The notes beneath the pieces were generated by a model, which saw only the letters and a list, made by a program, of their open reading frames with translations, was not told the origin of the DNA and searched no databases. Shown here piece after piece: positions 25,232 through 33,445 of a stretch of DNA of 64,000 nucleotides. Positions within the stretch are counted from its first letter, which is position 1. Each line of letters opens with the position of its first letter. The DNA is from Streptomyces sp. H27-C3 (lineage in GTDB: Bacteria > Actinomycetota > Actinomycetes > Streptomycetales > Streptomycetaceae), in assembly GCF_030063415.1 (NCBI RefSeq), contig NZ_JASITA010000023.1, forward strand, positions 57,669 through 121,668. The letters run 5' to 3'. Position numbers and translations under genes: made by a program.

Positions 25232-26791
25232 ATGCGTACGGCCAGCCGTACGACGCTGTCTGCGTCGAGTTCTGCATCAGTTTCGCCAACGTCACTTCCA
25301 TGCCAGCGCCGTGCGGACGTGTTCCAGCATCCGCTGTTGGAGAACCCGCCTGTCCAGGGGGAGAGTTCACCCTCCCGGACGCGGGCGTTCGACACCCTCG
25401 CCGGCGCCGCGCGAGAGATGTGCGCGTCCTGCCCGCTGTGGGCGGAGTGCCTCAGGGACGCCGTGCTGCACACCGATCCGTACGGCTACGCGGCGGCCAC
25501 CACGGCCGACGACCGCCGGTGGATCCGCCGTGAGCTCCGGATGGGCGACCAGTACGGCGACTTGGGCTCCGCCGACGGCGAAGAGGTCACTCTCGGCGAT
25601 CTGATGGCCGAGCAGCGGCGGCACCCCGACGCGAGTCAGCAGGAGATGGCCGTCCGCCTCGGGTGCAGCCGCAGTACCGTCTCGCGTCGGCTGGCGCTGA
25701 TGCGCTCCCGGATGGACGACGACGCGGAGCGTTCGCGCCACGCCGGGTCGACTCAGCCCGAACTGGGCGCGATTCTCGACGCGTTCGACGCGTTGCAGGA
25801 GCATCTGGCCGCGGACCACGGGGTATCGGTACGCATCGGGAGCGCGCCGGTGAAATCTGGTTCGCTCGGAATCGGCCCGCTGAGTCGCTCCGGCAAGTCG
25901 CCCTGTAAGTCGTCCCATTCGCAATTGCAAGACCCGAACCGGGAATCCGCGGCAGTCGGGGCGGACGGGAAGATTTCGTTCTCCTTGGACGATCCCGCGA
26001 TGGCCGTCAGGGAGGCCGTGCTGTGGCCGCTGCTGCGAGCCGCCGCCCCGGCCGCGCTCGGCGCCGAGCAGCTCGCCGCCATGCTCACCACCGTGCCGGG
26101 CAGCGGATTGACGGCCGAAGTGCTCGTCGGCATCCGGCAGGCGCGCCGAGTGGTCGAGTCGCTGCTCCCTGACACCGGCGAACCGCCGCCCCGCGCCGAC
26201 AACGGCCTGATGGGCTCGGTCTCCGTCGCGTTGGCCACGAGCGATCCGGTGACCGCCCTCCAACAGGCGTTCCTGGAGCCGCTGCTGCGCAGCCTCGTCG
26301 GTTCGCTTGCCAACACGGAGACGGTCGTGACCATGCTGGCGGTGGTGCCGGGCAGCGGGATATCCGGCGCGCAGCTGGAGGCGATACGCGGGGCACGGCG
26401 GTCACTGGCGGCGCAACTGGTGGACGGGTGCGGGAACGTGGCCGAGGGCGTGGCCGAGGGCGAGGACCGGCATGACGGGGCGAGCGCGTCGGCCGGTGTC
26501 GTCCCCGCGACCGGAACGCCCGTCGGCAGCGCGCGCCCCCGCGTCCTCCTGAGCGGGGTTCCCGCGCAGCCGCCTCCCCTGAGCATCCGCGCGGCCGTCG
26601 AGCGGACCGTCGCCACCCTCGCCGAGCCGTTCACCGGCAAGGATGTGACGCACGAGGTCGGTGCGCGCCAGGAGTCCGCTCCGGGGCCGTACCGGGACCC
26701 GTCGAAGGCGGTCAGTAATGTGTTGTCCGCGATGGTCAAGGCGGGGCGGCTCAAGCGCCTCTCCCGAGGTACGTACGTACGCGTCGCCTGA
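25232..26791 (+). CDS. Wbl-like iron-sulfur domain fused to HTH domains, putative regulator
   Basis: This 519-residue protein has Cys 24, Cys 64, Cys 67 and Cys 73 in C-Xn-CASC-X5-C spacing, the WhiB-like (Wbl) [4Fe-4S] signature. It is followed by ECLRDAVLHTDPYGYAAATT, where Wbl proteins have a Gly-Trp-Gly turn; here the turn is degenerate. Residues about 132-158 form an HTH (SQQEMAVRLGCSRSTVSRRL). The middle holds two similar segments (AVREAVLWPLLRAAAPAAL and ALQQAFLEPLLRSLVGSL, each followed by VPGSG). The C-terminus has a winged-helix-like segment (AVSNVLSAMVKAGRLKRLSRGTYV). ATG 25232 has GGGGGA upstream. Normal Wbl proteins are about 80-130 residues, so this is an enlarged multi-domain version that could sense redox state or nitric oxide and control the secretion operons. 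Confidence 0.75.
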   Translation: MRTASRTTLSASSSASVSPTSLPCQRRADVFQHPLLENPPVQGESSPSRTRAFDTLAGAAREMCASCPLWAECLRDAVLHTDPYGYAAATTADDRRWIRRELRMGDQYGDLGSADGEEVTLGDLMAEQRRHPDASQQEMAVRLGCSRSTVSRRLALMRSRMDDDAERSRHAGSTQPELGAILDAFDALQEHLAADHGVSVRIGSAPVKSGSLGIGPLSRSGKSPCKSSHSQLQDPNRESAAVGADGKISFSLDDPAMAVREAVLWPLLRAAAPAALGAEQLAAMLTTVPGSGLTAEVLVGIRQARRVVESLLPDTGEPPPRADNGLMGSVSVALATSDPVTALQQAFLEPLLRSLVGSLANTETVVTMLAVVPGSGISGAQLEAIRGARRSLAAQLVDGCGNVAEGVAEGEDRHDGASASAGVVPATGTPVGSARPRVLLSGVPAQPPPLSIRAAVERTVATLAEPFTGKDVTHEVGARQESAPGPYRDPSKAVSNVLSAMVKAGRLKRLSRGTYVRVA

Positions 26792-26847
26792 GACGCGACC
26801 CCTGATTCGGTCCGCAACCTGGCCCGCTCCGGAAGGACAACCGCACA

Positions 26848-27114
26848 ATGAGCGAGACGACCCGGCCCGCGGCGGCCCCCGCCCCCCACGGTGGGGCCTC
26901 GGTGCGAGTGTTCTCCCCGAACGCCGCGCTGATCGACGGGGTGCCCGTCACCGCGCCGCCCTTCGGGGACATCCAGGACGTCGTCCTCTCGATCCTCCAG
27001 CAGCGCGCGCAGCAGCTGGGCGCGCCGACGCCGGCGCTGATCACGGACGACCGGTTCGGGAGCGAGATCCGGATTCTGGTTCATCTCGACGGGGCGACGG
27101 AGTCGCTGGGGTAA
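26848..27114 (+). CDS. Small soluble protein downstream of the Wbl-like regulator
   Basis: This 88-residue protein has a disordered Ala/Pro-rich N-terminus and a compact segment SVRVFSPNAALIDGVPVTAPPFGDI, then an amphipathic helix and FGSEIRILVHLDGATESLG. There is no Cys and no membrane segment. GGAAGGACAACCGCACA precedes the ATG. It probably shares the regulator transcript (56-base gap). It could be a partner of the regulator or the substrate-handling machinery. Family not recognised. Confidence 0.6.
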   Translation: MSETTRPAAAPAPHGGASVRVFSPNAALIDGVPVTAPPFGDIQDVVLSILQQRAQQLGAPTPALITDDRFGSEIRILVHLDGATESLG

Positions 27115-27119
27115 CTGGG

Positions 27120-27710
27120 CTAGCAGAGGGCTGACCGACTTCTCCCGCGCACGGAGCCCGGGAGCCCGCGCCGCTTCGTCCGCTGTGGCAACATCTCTTG
27201 CCAATACCGGAACCGGCTCCCACCGGGCAGGCTCGCACCGGAACAGGCTCGCACCGGAACAGCGAAGACTTGCGCCTGGGTCGCGGCGCCGACGTTGCTG
27301 CGTTCCATGGCGGTGATGAAGCGCTCCACCACGAAGCTGTCGAAGGTGTGCATCTTCCGCGAGCCGATCTCCGGATAGGCATGGGTGCGCATCCGGGACT
27401 CGGTCGCGGCCTTCGTGCTGCCGGTGAGACCACGCTTGCGGGCGAACCATGCCTTCGCGTACTCCTCGAAGCACATCTCGCCGAGGGTCTCCTGCTGTTC
27501 GGCGACACTCCTCGGCGTGGTTTTGCGGGCTGTGTAGAGCGCGGTCAGGCGTTCGATGGCGGCGTCCTGGTTGGGGAAGCCGGACTCCTCGGACTGCCTG
27601 CCTCGGGTGTTGCGGAAGCGGATGGTGTAGGGGTGCGGGCAGCCGGAGGGCCGGCGGCACTCGCAGGGCTTGAAGAAGCTCCCCATACCCCGCGCAAGCT
27701 TGTTCGACAT
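27120..27710 (-). pseudogene. Tyrosine integrase, 3'-truncated (right copy)
   Basis: ATG 27710 begins the same MSNKLARGMGSFF sequence as the left integrase. About 149 residues match closely (arm-binding and core-binding domains) until the sequence breaks at 27264. Beyond it the frame reads 47 unrelated residues to a stop at 27120. The whole catalytic domain, including Arg, His and Tyr, is missing. If translated, the N-terminal fragment could bind arm sites without catalysing recombination. The break abuts a 16-bp tandem repeat (27228-27259), suggesting a deletion or slippage event. Confidence 0.8.
27228..27259. repeat. 16-bp tandem repeat at the integrase truncation point
   Basis: CAGGCTCGCACCGGAA occurs twice head to tail (27228-27243 and 27244-27259), with a decayed third copy just upstream. 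The integrase homology starts 4 bases after it. It marks the breakpoint of the truncated copy. Confidence 0.7.
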
Positions 27711-27857
27711 GATGGTGACGGTCCCCTCTCCGGGTTCGGTCGCGACCGCGTAATCGGGCGTTGACCTGGGGTTATTGCTGACCTTTTGCTGACTCGTTGA
27801 CCGGCACCAGGCGTCTGACCTGCATAAACCCTCAAGCGGGGCTATAACAGCCTGATC
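27264..27857. repeat. Long direct repeat, right copy
   Basis: This is the counterpart of 3092-3684 in the same orientation. It includes the integrase start region, the exact 19-bp double motif TGCTGACCTTTTGCTGACT (27776-27794) and the shared 21-bp end (27837-27857). To its right is core chromosome with no CTGAC cluster, as expected of an element-chromosome junction. Confidence 0.85.
27837..27857. other. Putative attachment core at the element-chromosome junction
   Basis: It is identical to 3664-3684 and includes GGCTATAACAGCC. It is the last sequence shared by the long repeats, and the gene upstream of dapF starts 99 bases further on. Inferred right attachment site. Confidence 0.5.
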
Positions 27858-27955
27858 ACGTGATGGCATCGGGACGCTCCGCACGTCATTCCGGCACCCC
27901 CACGCGTGCCATCATCGAGCTTCGATCGACCAGTGAATCCAAGTGGGGAGGGCGC

Positions 27956-28399
27956 GTGGCGATGGAAGCCGGCCCTCGTGACAGAGCACAGGAAGAACCG
28001 GAGCGGTTGAGCCCCGACGGGCCCGACGAGCAGGACGTGACCTCCGGCGCGCAAGTGGGACCCGAGGTCGAGGTCGAGCTCCGTCCGCAGCGACGTCTGC
28101 GGATCTGGCAGCTCGCACCGATCGTGGCCCTCGCCGCACTCGGCTCCCTGATGTTCGCCTTCCCCCTCGCCTTCGAGTTCGGCGACGGCGGCGCCGTCGT
28201 CGCCATGCTGGGCCTGCTGATCAGCGGCTGCGCCGCGGGCTGGGGCATGATGGCCGCCCGCCGCGTGGGGTACACCTGGCCCGGACTGCCTCCCAGGGAG
28301 TCGGGCAGGCGCCCGGACTGGCGGGTCGTCGCGCTCTACGTGGTCCTGTGCGTCGCCCTCGTCGCCCTCGCCGTCTGGCGTGTGGCCAGGCTCCGCTAG
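27956..28399 (+). CDS. Small membrane protein upstream of dapF
   Basis: This 147-residue protein has an acidic N-terminal 45 residues, then three hydrophobic helices (about 50-72, 76-100 and 115-138; LAPIVALAALGSLMFAF, GGAVVAMLGLLISGCAAGW, WRVVALYVVLCVALVALAVW). GTG 27956 has GGGGAGGG 6 bases upstream; an ATG two codons later is also possible. A conserved Streptomyces gene occupies this place beside dapF, so this is probably the first core gene right of the element. Function unknown. Confidence 0.7.
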   Translation: MAMEAGPRDRAQEEPERLSPDGPDEQDVTSGAQVGPEVEVELRPQRRLRIWQLAPIVALAALGSLMFAFPLAFEFGDGGAVVAMLGLLISGCAAGWGMMAARRVGYTWPGLPPRESGRRPDWRVVALYVVLCVALVALAVWRVARLR

Positions 28400-28460
28400 C
28401 GGGCTTCCGCCCTACCGGGCCACCGGGTGTCCACCCGGCCGGTCTGTCGTACCCGACCCG

Positions 28461-28466
28461 TACGAT
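28461..28466 (+). promoter_or_regulatory. -10 element of a probable leaderless dapF promoter
   Basis: TACGAT ends 7 bases before the GTG start, and no ribosome binding site is present. This spacing puts the transcription start at or beside the first codon, a common arrangement in Streptomyces. Confidence 0.5.
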
Positions 28467-28473
28467 TGACGGC

Positions 28474-29403
28474 GTGAGCACTTCTCCGATCGCCTTCCTC
28501 AAGGGCCACGGGACCGAGAACGACTTCGTGATCGTCCCCGACCCGGACAACGCCATCGACCTGCCCGCCTCCGTCGTCGCGAAGCTGTGCGACCGCAGAG
28601 CCGGCATCGGCGGCGACGGTCTGCTGCACGTCGTACGGACCGCCGCGCACCCCGAGGCGCGCGCCATGGCGGCGCAGGCCGAGTGGTTCATGGACTACCG
28701 CAACGCGGACGGCTCGATCGCCGAGATGTGCGGCAACGGCGTCCGCGTCTTCGCCGGCTACCTCCAGCGCGCCGGACTGGTGGGCGAGGGCGGCCTGGAG
28801 GTCGCCACCCGGGGCGGCGTCAAGAACGTCCACATCGACAAGCGGGACGCGAGTGGCGAGCCCGGTCACATCACCGTCTCCATGGGCCGGGCCGACCTCC
28901 CCGATGGCGATGTCACCGTCGCCGTCGGCGGGCGCGATTGGCCCGCCCGCAACGTGAACATGGGCAATCCGCACGCCGTCGCGTTCGTCGACGACCTCGC
29001 CCACGCGGGAGACCTGTTCACCGCCCCGGCCTTCGGCCCCGCCTCCGCCTACCCGGACGGGGTCAATGTCGAGTTCGTCGTCGACCGCGGCCCGCGCCAT
29101 GTCGCGATGCGGGTGCACGAGCGCGGCTCCGGCGAGACCCGGTCCTGCGGCACGGGCGCGTGCGCCGTGGCCGTCGCGGCGGCCCGCAGGGACGGCCAGG
29201 ACCCCTCTGTGACGGGCACCCCCGTGACGTACACGGTGGATCTCCCCGGCGGGCGTTTGGTGATCACCGAGCGGCCGGACGGAGCCGTCGAGATGACCGG
29301 CCCCGCCGTGATCGTCGCCGAGGGCACCATCGACCCCGCCTGGCTCGACCTCGGCACCGTCGGCCGGATCGCTCCCGGCCCAAAGGAAACGGCTGTCGCA
29401 TAA
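28474..29403 (+). CDS. dapF: Diaminopimelate epimerase
   Basis: This 309-residue enzyme interconverts LL- and meso-diaminopimelate, the last steps towards lysine and the peptidoglycan precursor. The two catalytic Cys residues lie in MCGNG (Cys 86) and SCGTGAC (Cys 225), and the substrate-binding GNPHAV and GIGGDG motifs are intact. The GTG start follows a leaderless-type promoter. Streptomyces walls use LL-diaminopimelate, and DapF supplies the meso form for lysine. It stands alone on its transcript, between the small membrane protein and rshA. Confidence 0.95.
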   Translation: MSTSPIAFLKGHGTENDFVIVPDPDNAIDLPASVVAKLCDRRAGIGGDGLLHVVRTAAHPEARAMAAQAEWFMDYRNADGSIAEMCGNGVRVFAGYLQRAGLVGEGGLEVATRGGVKNVHIDKRDASGEPGHITVSMGRADLPDGDVTVAVGGRDWPARNVNMGNPHAVAFVDDLAHAGDLFTAPAFGPASAYPDGVNVEFVVDRGPRHVAMRVHERGSGETRSCGTGACAVAVAAARRDGQDPSVTGTPVTYTVDLPGGRLVITERPDGAVEMTGPAVIVAEGTIDPAWLDLGTVGRIAPGPKETAVA

Positions 29404-29541
29404 AGCTTCGCTCGAATGGGTGATCCGTTTCACGCTGGGCGAGAGCGGGTCTTCGCCGCGTGATGGGCTCGGTAGCATCAAGCACCGGCCCGGACGTGGG
29501 TCCACCCGTCCACCGCCGGTCGATTCTGCCGGAGGTGCCCC

Positions 29542-31674
29542 ATGAGTGCAGAGGCCACCAACCCTGGTGCTCCCAGCCGCAGGCGCGGCCGTCCCAGGAT
29601 CGATCTGCGCAGGCTCGGCCGTGTCGCCCTGCTGGGCCCGGTCTCGCGGGACCGGCTGCCCGACGCGATCGGCCATGTCGCGGAGGCCCATCGCGCGCAC
29701 CATCCCGATGCCGACCTCTCCATCCTGCGCCGGGCCTACGTACTCGCTGAGACCTCGCACCGGGGGCAGATGCGCAAGAGCGGTGAGCCGTACATCACAC
29801 ATCCGCTCGCCGTGACCCTGATCCTCGCCGAACTCGGCGCCGAGACGACCACGTTGACCGCGGCGCTCCTGCACGACACCGTCGAGGACACCGATGTGAC
29901 CCTCGACCAGGTACGGACGGGATTCGGTGAGGAGGTCTGTTTCCTCGTCGACGGGGTGACCAAACTGGAGAAGGTCGACTACGGTGCCGCCGCCGAGCCC
30001 GAGACCTTCCGCAAGATGCTCGTCTCCACCGGCAACGACGTCCGGGTCATGTCGATCAAGCTCGCCGACCGCCTGCACAACATGCGCACCCTCGGCGTGA
30101 TGCGCCCCGAGAAGCAGGAACGCATCGCGAAGGTCACCCGCGACGTCCTGATCCCCCTCGCGGAACGGCTGGGCGTGCAGGCGCTCAAGACCGAGCTCGA
30201 GGACCTGTCCTTCGCGATCCTCCACCCCGACGAGTACGAGCACACCCGCGCCCTGATCGCCGCGGACGCTGCCGCAGGGGACCCGCTGGGCGTCATCGCG
30301 GAGAACGTCAGGACGGTGCTGCGCGAGGCGGACATCACCGCCGAAGTCCTCATCAGGCCACGGCACTTCGTCTCCGTCCACCGGGCCGGACTCAAACGCG
30401 GCGAATTGCGTGGCACGGACTTCGGACGGCTGCTCGTCCTCGTCGGCGAGGACGCCGACTGCTACGGGGTGCTCGGTGAGCTGCACACCTGCTTCACACC
30501 GGTGATCTCCGAGTTCAAGGACTTCATTGCCTCCCCCAAATTCAACCTCTACCAGTCGCTGCACACGGCGGTCGTCGGCCCGGAAGGGGAGGTCGCCGAA
30601 GTCCTCATCCGTACGCACCAGATGCACAAGGTCGCCGAGGCGGGCGTCGTCGCCCTGGGCAATCCGTACGCACAGACCGAGAGCGCCGAGCCCGCCGTCG
30701 AGGGCGAGCGCGCCGACCCCACCCGGCCCGGCTGGCTCTCCCGGCTCCTCGAGTGGCAGGAATCCACGCCCGACCCCGACACCTTCTGGACGTCGCTGAG
30801 GGCGGACCTGGCGGAGGACCGGGAGATCACCGTTTTCCGCGCGGACGGCGGCACGCTGGGGCTGCCCGCCGGCGCGAGCTGTGTGGACGCGGGGTACGCG
30901 CAGTACGGCGATGTGGCGCACGCGTGCATCGGGGCGCGGGTCAACGGCCGTCTGGCGACGCTCAGCACGGTGCTCAGTGACGGCGACACGGTGCAGCTGC
31001 TGCTCGCCCACGACAGCGGCTCGGGGCCATCGCCCGACTGGCTCGACCACGCCCGTACGCCCGCCGCACGCATCGCCATCACCGGCTGGCTCGCGGCACA
31101 CGCGGACGACGAGCCGCCGACCGCCGCGGGACACCCCTCCGACCCCCGCACCGCACCGCAGGGCGCCGCCACGACCGGCCCGGGACCCACCGCCCCCGCG
31201 CTCCCCGGCCCGGTGCGTCGCGGCGCGGAGAACGCGGTGGTGGACCTGCCGGACACGACCGTGCGGCTCGCGGGCTGCTGCACGCCCGTACCGCCGGACG
31301 CAGTGACCGGCTTCGTGGTGCGCGGCGGCGTCGTCACCGTGCACCGCGAAGCGTGTCCCGCGGTGGGGCGGATGCAGGTGCGCGGCCGTGATCCCGTCCC
31401 GGTGCGCTGGCTGACCACCGGGGACTGCCGGGTGACCCTGGTCGCCGAGTCCTTCGGGCGCCCGGGGCTGCTCGCCGATCTCACCGAGGCCATCGCAACC
31501 GCCGGAGTGGCCGTCGTCTCGGCCACGGTCGAGCCGCCGACCGAGCAGCGCGTCAGGCACACGTACACCCTGCAACTGCCGGACGCCGCCGAGCTCCCCG
31601 GGCTGATGCGGGTGATGCGCGAGGTGCCGGGTGTCTACGACGTGAGCCGCGCCCAGCACCCGGCCACCGCCTGA
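29542..31674 (+). CDS. rshA: RelA/SpoT homologue RshA, HD domain intact, synthetase motifs altered
   Basis: This 710-residue protein has an HD hydrolase domain (about 65-200) with THPLAV, LLHDTVEDTD and KLADRLHNMR intact, a synthetase-type domain (about 255-365), a TGS domain (about 425-490) and an ACT domain at the C-terminus (about 635-705). In the synthetase domain the segment RPRHFVSVHRAGLKRG replaces the usual RPKHYYSVYQKM, so two Lys positions that bind nucleotide are Arg and Ala, and the R of the DLVGIR stretch is Leu. SPKFNLYQSLHT is kept. The hydrolase is likely active; synthesis may be weak or lost. Position beside dapF matches the second (p)ppGpp enzyme of Streptomyces. GGAGG precedes ATG 29542. 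Confidence 0.88.
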   Translation: MSAEATNPGAPSRRRGRPRIDLRRLGRVALLGPVSRDRLPDAIGHVAEAHRAHHPDADLSILRRAYVLAETSHRGQMRKSGEPYITHPLAVTLILAELGAETTTLTAALLHDTVEDTDVTLDQVRTGFGEEVCFLVDGVTKLEKVDYGAAAEPETFRKMLVSTGNDVRVMSIKLADRLHNMRTLGVMRPEKQERIAKVTRDVLIPLAERLGVQALKTELEDLSFAILHPDEYEHTRALIAADAAAGDPLGVIAENVRTVLREADITAEVLIRPRHFVSVHRAGLKRGELRGTDFGRLLVLVGEDADCYGVLGELHTCFTPVISEFKDFIASPKFNLYQSLHTAVVGPEGEVAEVLIRTHQMHKVAEAGVVALGNPYAQTESAEPAVEGERADPTRPGWLSRLLEWQESTPDPDTFWTSLRADLAEDREITVFRADGGTLGLPAGASCVDAGYAQYGDVAHACIGARVNGRLATLSTVLSDGDTVQLLLAHDSGSGPSPDWLDHARTPAARIAITGWLAAHADDEPPTAAGHPSDPRTAPQGAATTGPGPTAPALPGPVRRGAENAVVDLPDTTVRLAGCCTPVPPDAVTGFVVRGGVVTVHREACPAVGRMQVRGRDPVPVRWLTTGDCRVTLVAESFGRPGLLADLTEAIATAGVAVVSATVEPPTEQRVRHTYTLQLPDAAELPGLMRVMREVPGVYDVSRAQHPATA

Positions 31675-31752
31675 CCCGGGATCGGCGCTCTTTCGAGTGG
31701 GACCGACGCGCGTCGTCCCCCTCCGTGCGGTGCGCGCTGATAGCGATAGGCC

Positions 31753-33261
31753 ATGCTGCTCACCTCCCGGCGCCTGCGTGGCGCCCTGCTGGCCGCCGCC
31801 TCGGTCACTCTCGTCGCGGCGACACTCCCCGCGCCCGCCCCCGCACCCGTACCCCTCGGCATCGGCGATCCGCTCTTCCCGCACCTGGGCAACCCCGGGT
31901 ACGACGTCCTCTCGTACGACATCGCCTTCACCTACGGCGGCAGCAACAGCAAGCCACTGGACGCGGTGACGAAGATCGAGGCGCGGGCCCTGGAGCGTCT
32001 CGACCGGGTCAACCTCGACTTCGCGCGCGGCAAGGTCGAGGCCGTGGAGGTGAACGGGGAGAGCGCCACATTCGCATCGACCGGCGAGGACCTGGTCCTC
32101 ACACCCGCCGAGCCGGTGGAGGAGGGGCGGTCGCTGCGGATCACCGTCCGGCACACCAGCGATCCGGCCCCCAAGGAGGAGGGGGACGGCGGCTGGGTGC
32201 GCACGGCCGACGGTCTGGCGATGGCCAACCAGGCCGACGCCGCCCACCGGGTCTTCCCGTGCAACGACCACCCCGCGGACAAGGCGTACTTCACCTTCCG
32301 CATCACCGCACCCAAGGGCCTGACGGCAGTGGCCAACGGTCTGCCGGCGGCCAGGACCCGGCCGGGCGCGAACGGCACCACCTGGGCGTACCGGACCGAG
32401 CACCCCATGGCCACCGAGCTCGCCCAGGTCTCGATCGGTCGCTCGACCGTGGTGCACCGGCAGGGGCCGCACGGGCTGCCCGTACGCGATGTCGTGCCGA
32501 CCGCGGACCGCGCGCGGCTCGAACCGTGGCTCAAGAAGACACCGGGGCAGCTGGAGTGGATGGAGCGGCAGGTCGGCCGCTACCCCTTCGAGACGTACGG
32601 AATCCTCGTCGCCGACGTGGCCACCGGCTTCGAGCTGGAGACCCAGACGCTGTCGCTCTTCGAGCGGGCGCTGTTCACCCGGCCCGAGTACCCCGCCTGG
32701 TACGTCGACTCGGTCATGGTGCACGAGCTGGCGCACCAGTGGTTCGGCAACAGCGTCTCGCCGCGTACCTGGTCCGACCTGTGGCTCAACGAGGGACATG
32801 CCACCTGGTACGAGGCGCGGTACGCGGAGGAGCACGCCGAGAAGCCGCTGGAGACGAGGATGCGCCAGGCGTACGCGCGGTCCGACGAGTGGCGCGCAGC
32901 GGGCGGCCCGCCCGCGGCGCCCAAGCCCCCCGCGCCGGGACAGAAGATCAGCCTCTTCAGGCCCGTCGTCTACGACGGCAGCGCGCTGGTGCTCTACGCG
33001 CTGCGCGAGGAGATCGGGAATAAGACCTTCGAGCAGCTGGAGCGGCGCTGGGTGCGGACCCACCGCGACTCCACCGCGACGACGGCCGACTTCACCGCCC
33101 TCGCTTCGCAGCTCGCGGACCGGGACCTGTCCGGGTTCTTCCAGGAGTGGCTGTACGGGCAGAAGACACCGCCGATGCCCGGTCACCCGCAGTGGCGGAG
33201 CGGACCGAAGGTCTCACCCGCGCCGGTGCGGGCCGCGGCGCAGGGGCCGAAGCAGCACTGA
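31753..33261 (+). CDS. Secreted M1-family metallopeptidase
   Basis: This 502-residue protein has a signal peptide (MLLTSRRLRGALLAAASVTLVAATLPAPAP). The zinc site is HELAHQWFG (His 324, Glu, His 328), with the third ligand in LNEGHATWYEARY (Glu 348). An N-terminal beta-sandwich domain precedes it. It lacks the large C-terminal helical domain of full-length aminopeptidase N and ends in a Pro/Ala-rich tail, so it is a short extracellular M1-like peptidase. ATG 31753 is preceded by TAGCGATAGGCC, with a -10-like TAGCGAT close to the start and no clear ribosome site. The gene belongs to the dapF-rshA-hflX block. Confidence 0.85.
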   Translation: MLLTSRRLRGALLAAASVTLVAATLPAPAPAPVPLGIGDPLFPHLGNPGYDVLSYDIAFTYGGSNSKPLDAVTKIEARALERLDRVNLDFARGKVEAVEVNGESATFASTGEDLVLTPAEPVEEGRSLRITVRHTSDPAPKEEGDGGWVRTADGLAMANQADAAHRVFPCNDHPADKAYFTFRITAPKGLTAVANGLPAARTRPGANGTTWAYRTEHPMATELAQVSIGRSTVVHRQGPHGLPVRDVVPTADRARLEPWLKKTPGQLEWMERQVGRYPFETYGILVADVATGFELETQTLSLFERALFTRPEYPAWYVDSVMVHELAHQWFGNSVSPRTWSDLWLNEGHATWYEARYAEEHAEKPLETRMRQAYARSDEWRAAGGPPAAPKPPAPGQKISLFRPVVYDGSALVLYALREEIGNKTFEQLERRWVRTHRDSTATTADFTALASQLADRDLSGFFQEWLYGQKTPPMPGHPQWRSGPKVSPAPVRAAAQGPKQH

Positions 33262-33378
33262 GAGCGGGCCGGGGCAGGACCGGGGGCAGGGCCGAAACCC
33301 GCGTGACGGGCCCGGCCGGGCCGTGCCAGTATCTGTGGGCAGCGACCCGGCCGGGACGGCATGACTTGGGGATTCTTC

Positions 33379-33405
33379 GGGAATCTTCCAGGAACGTCAC
33401 GCGTT
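33379..33405 (+). promoter_or_regulatory. Sigma-R type promoter upstream of hflX
   Basis: GGGAAT at 33379-33384, then exactly 18 bases, then GTT at 33403-33405. This matches the GGGAAT-N18-GTT consensus recognised by the disulfide-stress sigma factor SigR in Streptomyces. It lies 41 bases before the hflX start. Confidence 0.65.
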
Positions 33406-33445
33406 GTGACTGCTGTAACGACTTCCCTATCGACGTAAGGATCCA

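Noticed and set aside
27857..27955. tRNA gene as attachment site at the right end of the element
   Set aside because: No cloverleaf or conserved T-loop sequence is present near 27857 or 3684.
28396..33186. Very long open frame (about 1600 codons) on the minus strand
   Set aside because: It lies opposite dapF, rshA and the M1 peptidase. Its composition is that of the antisense of high-GC coding sequence, and there is no domain or ribosome site.
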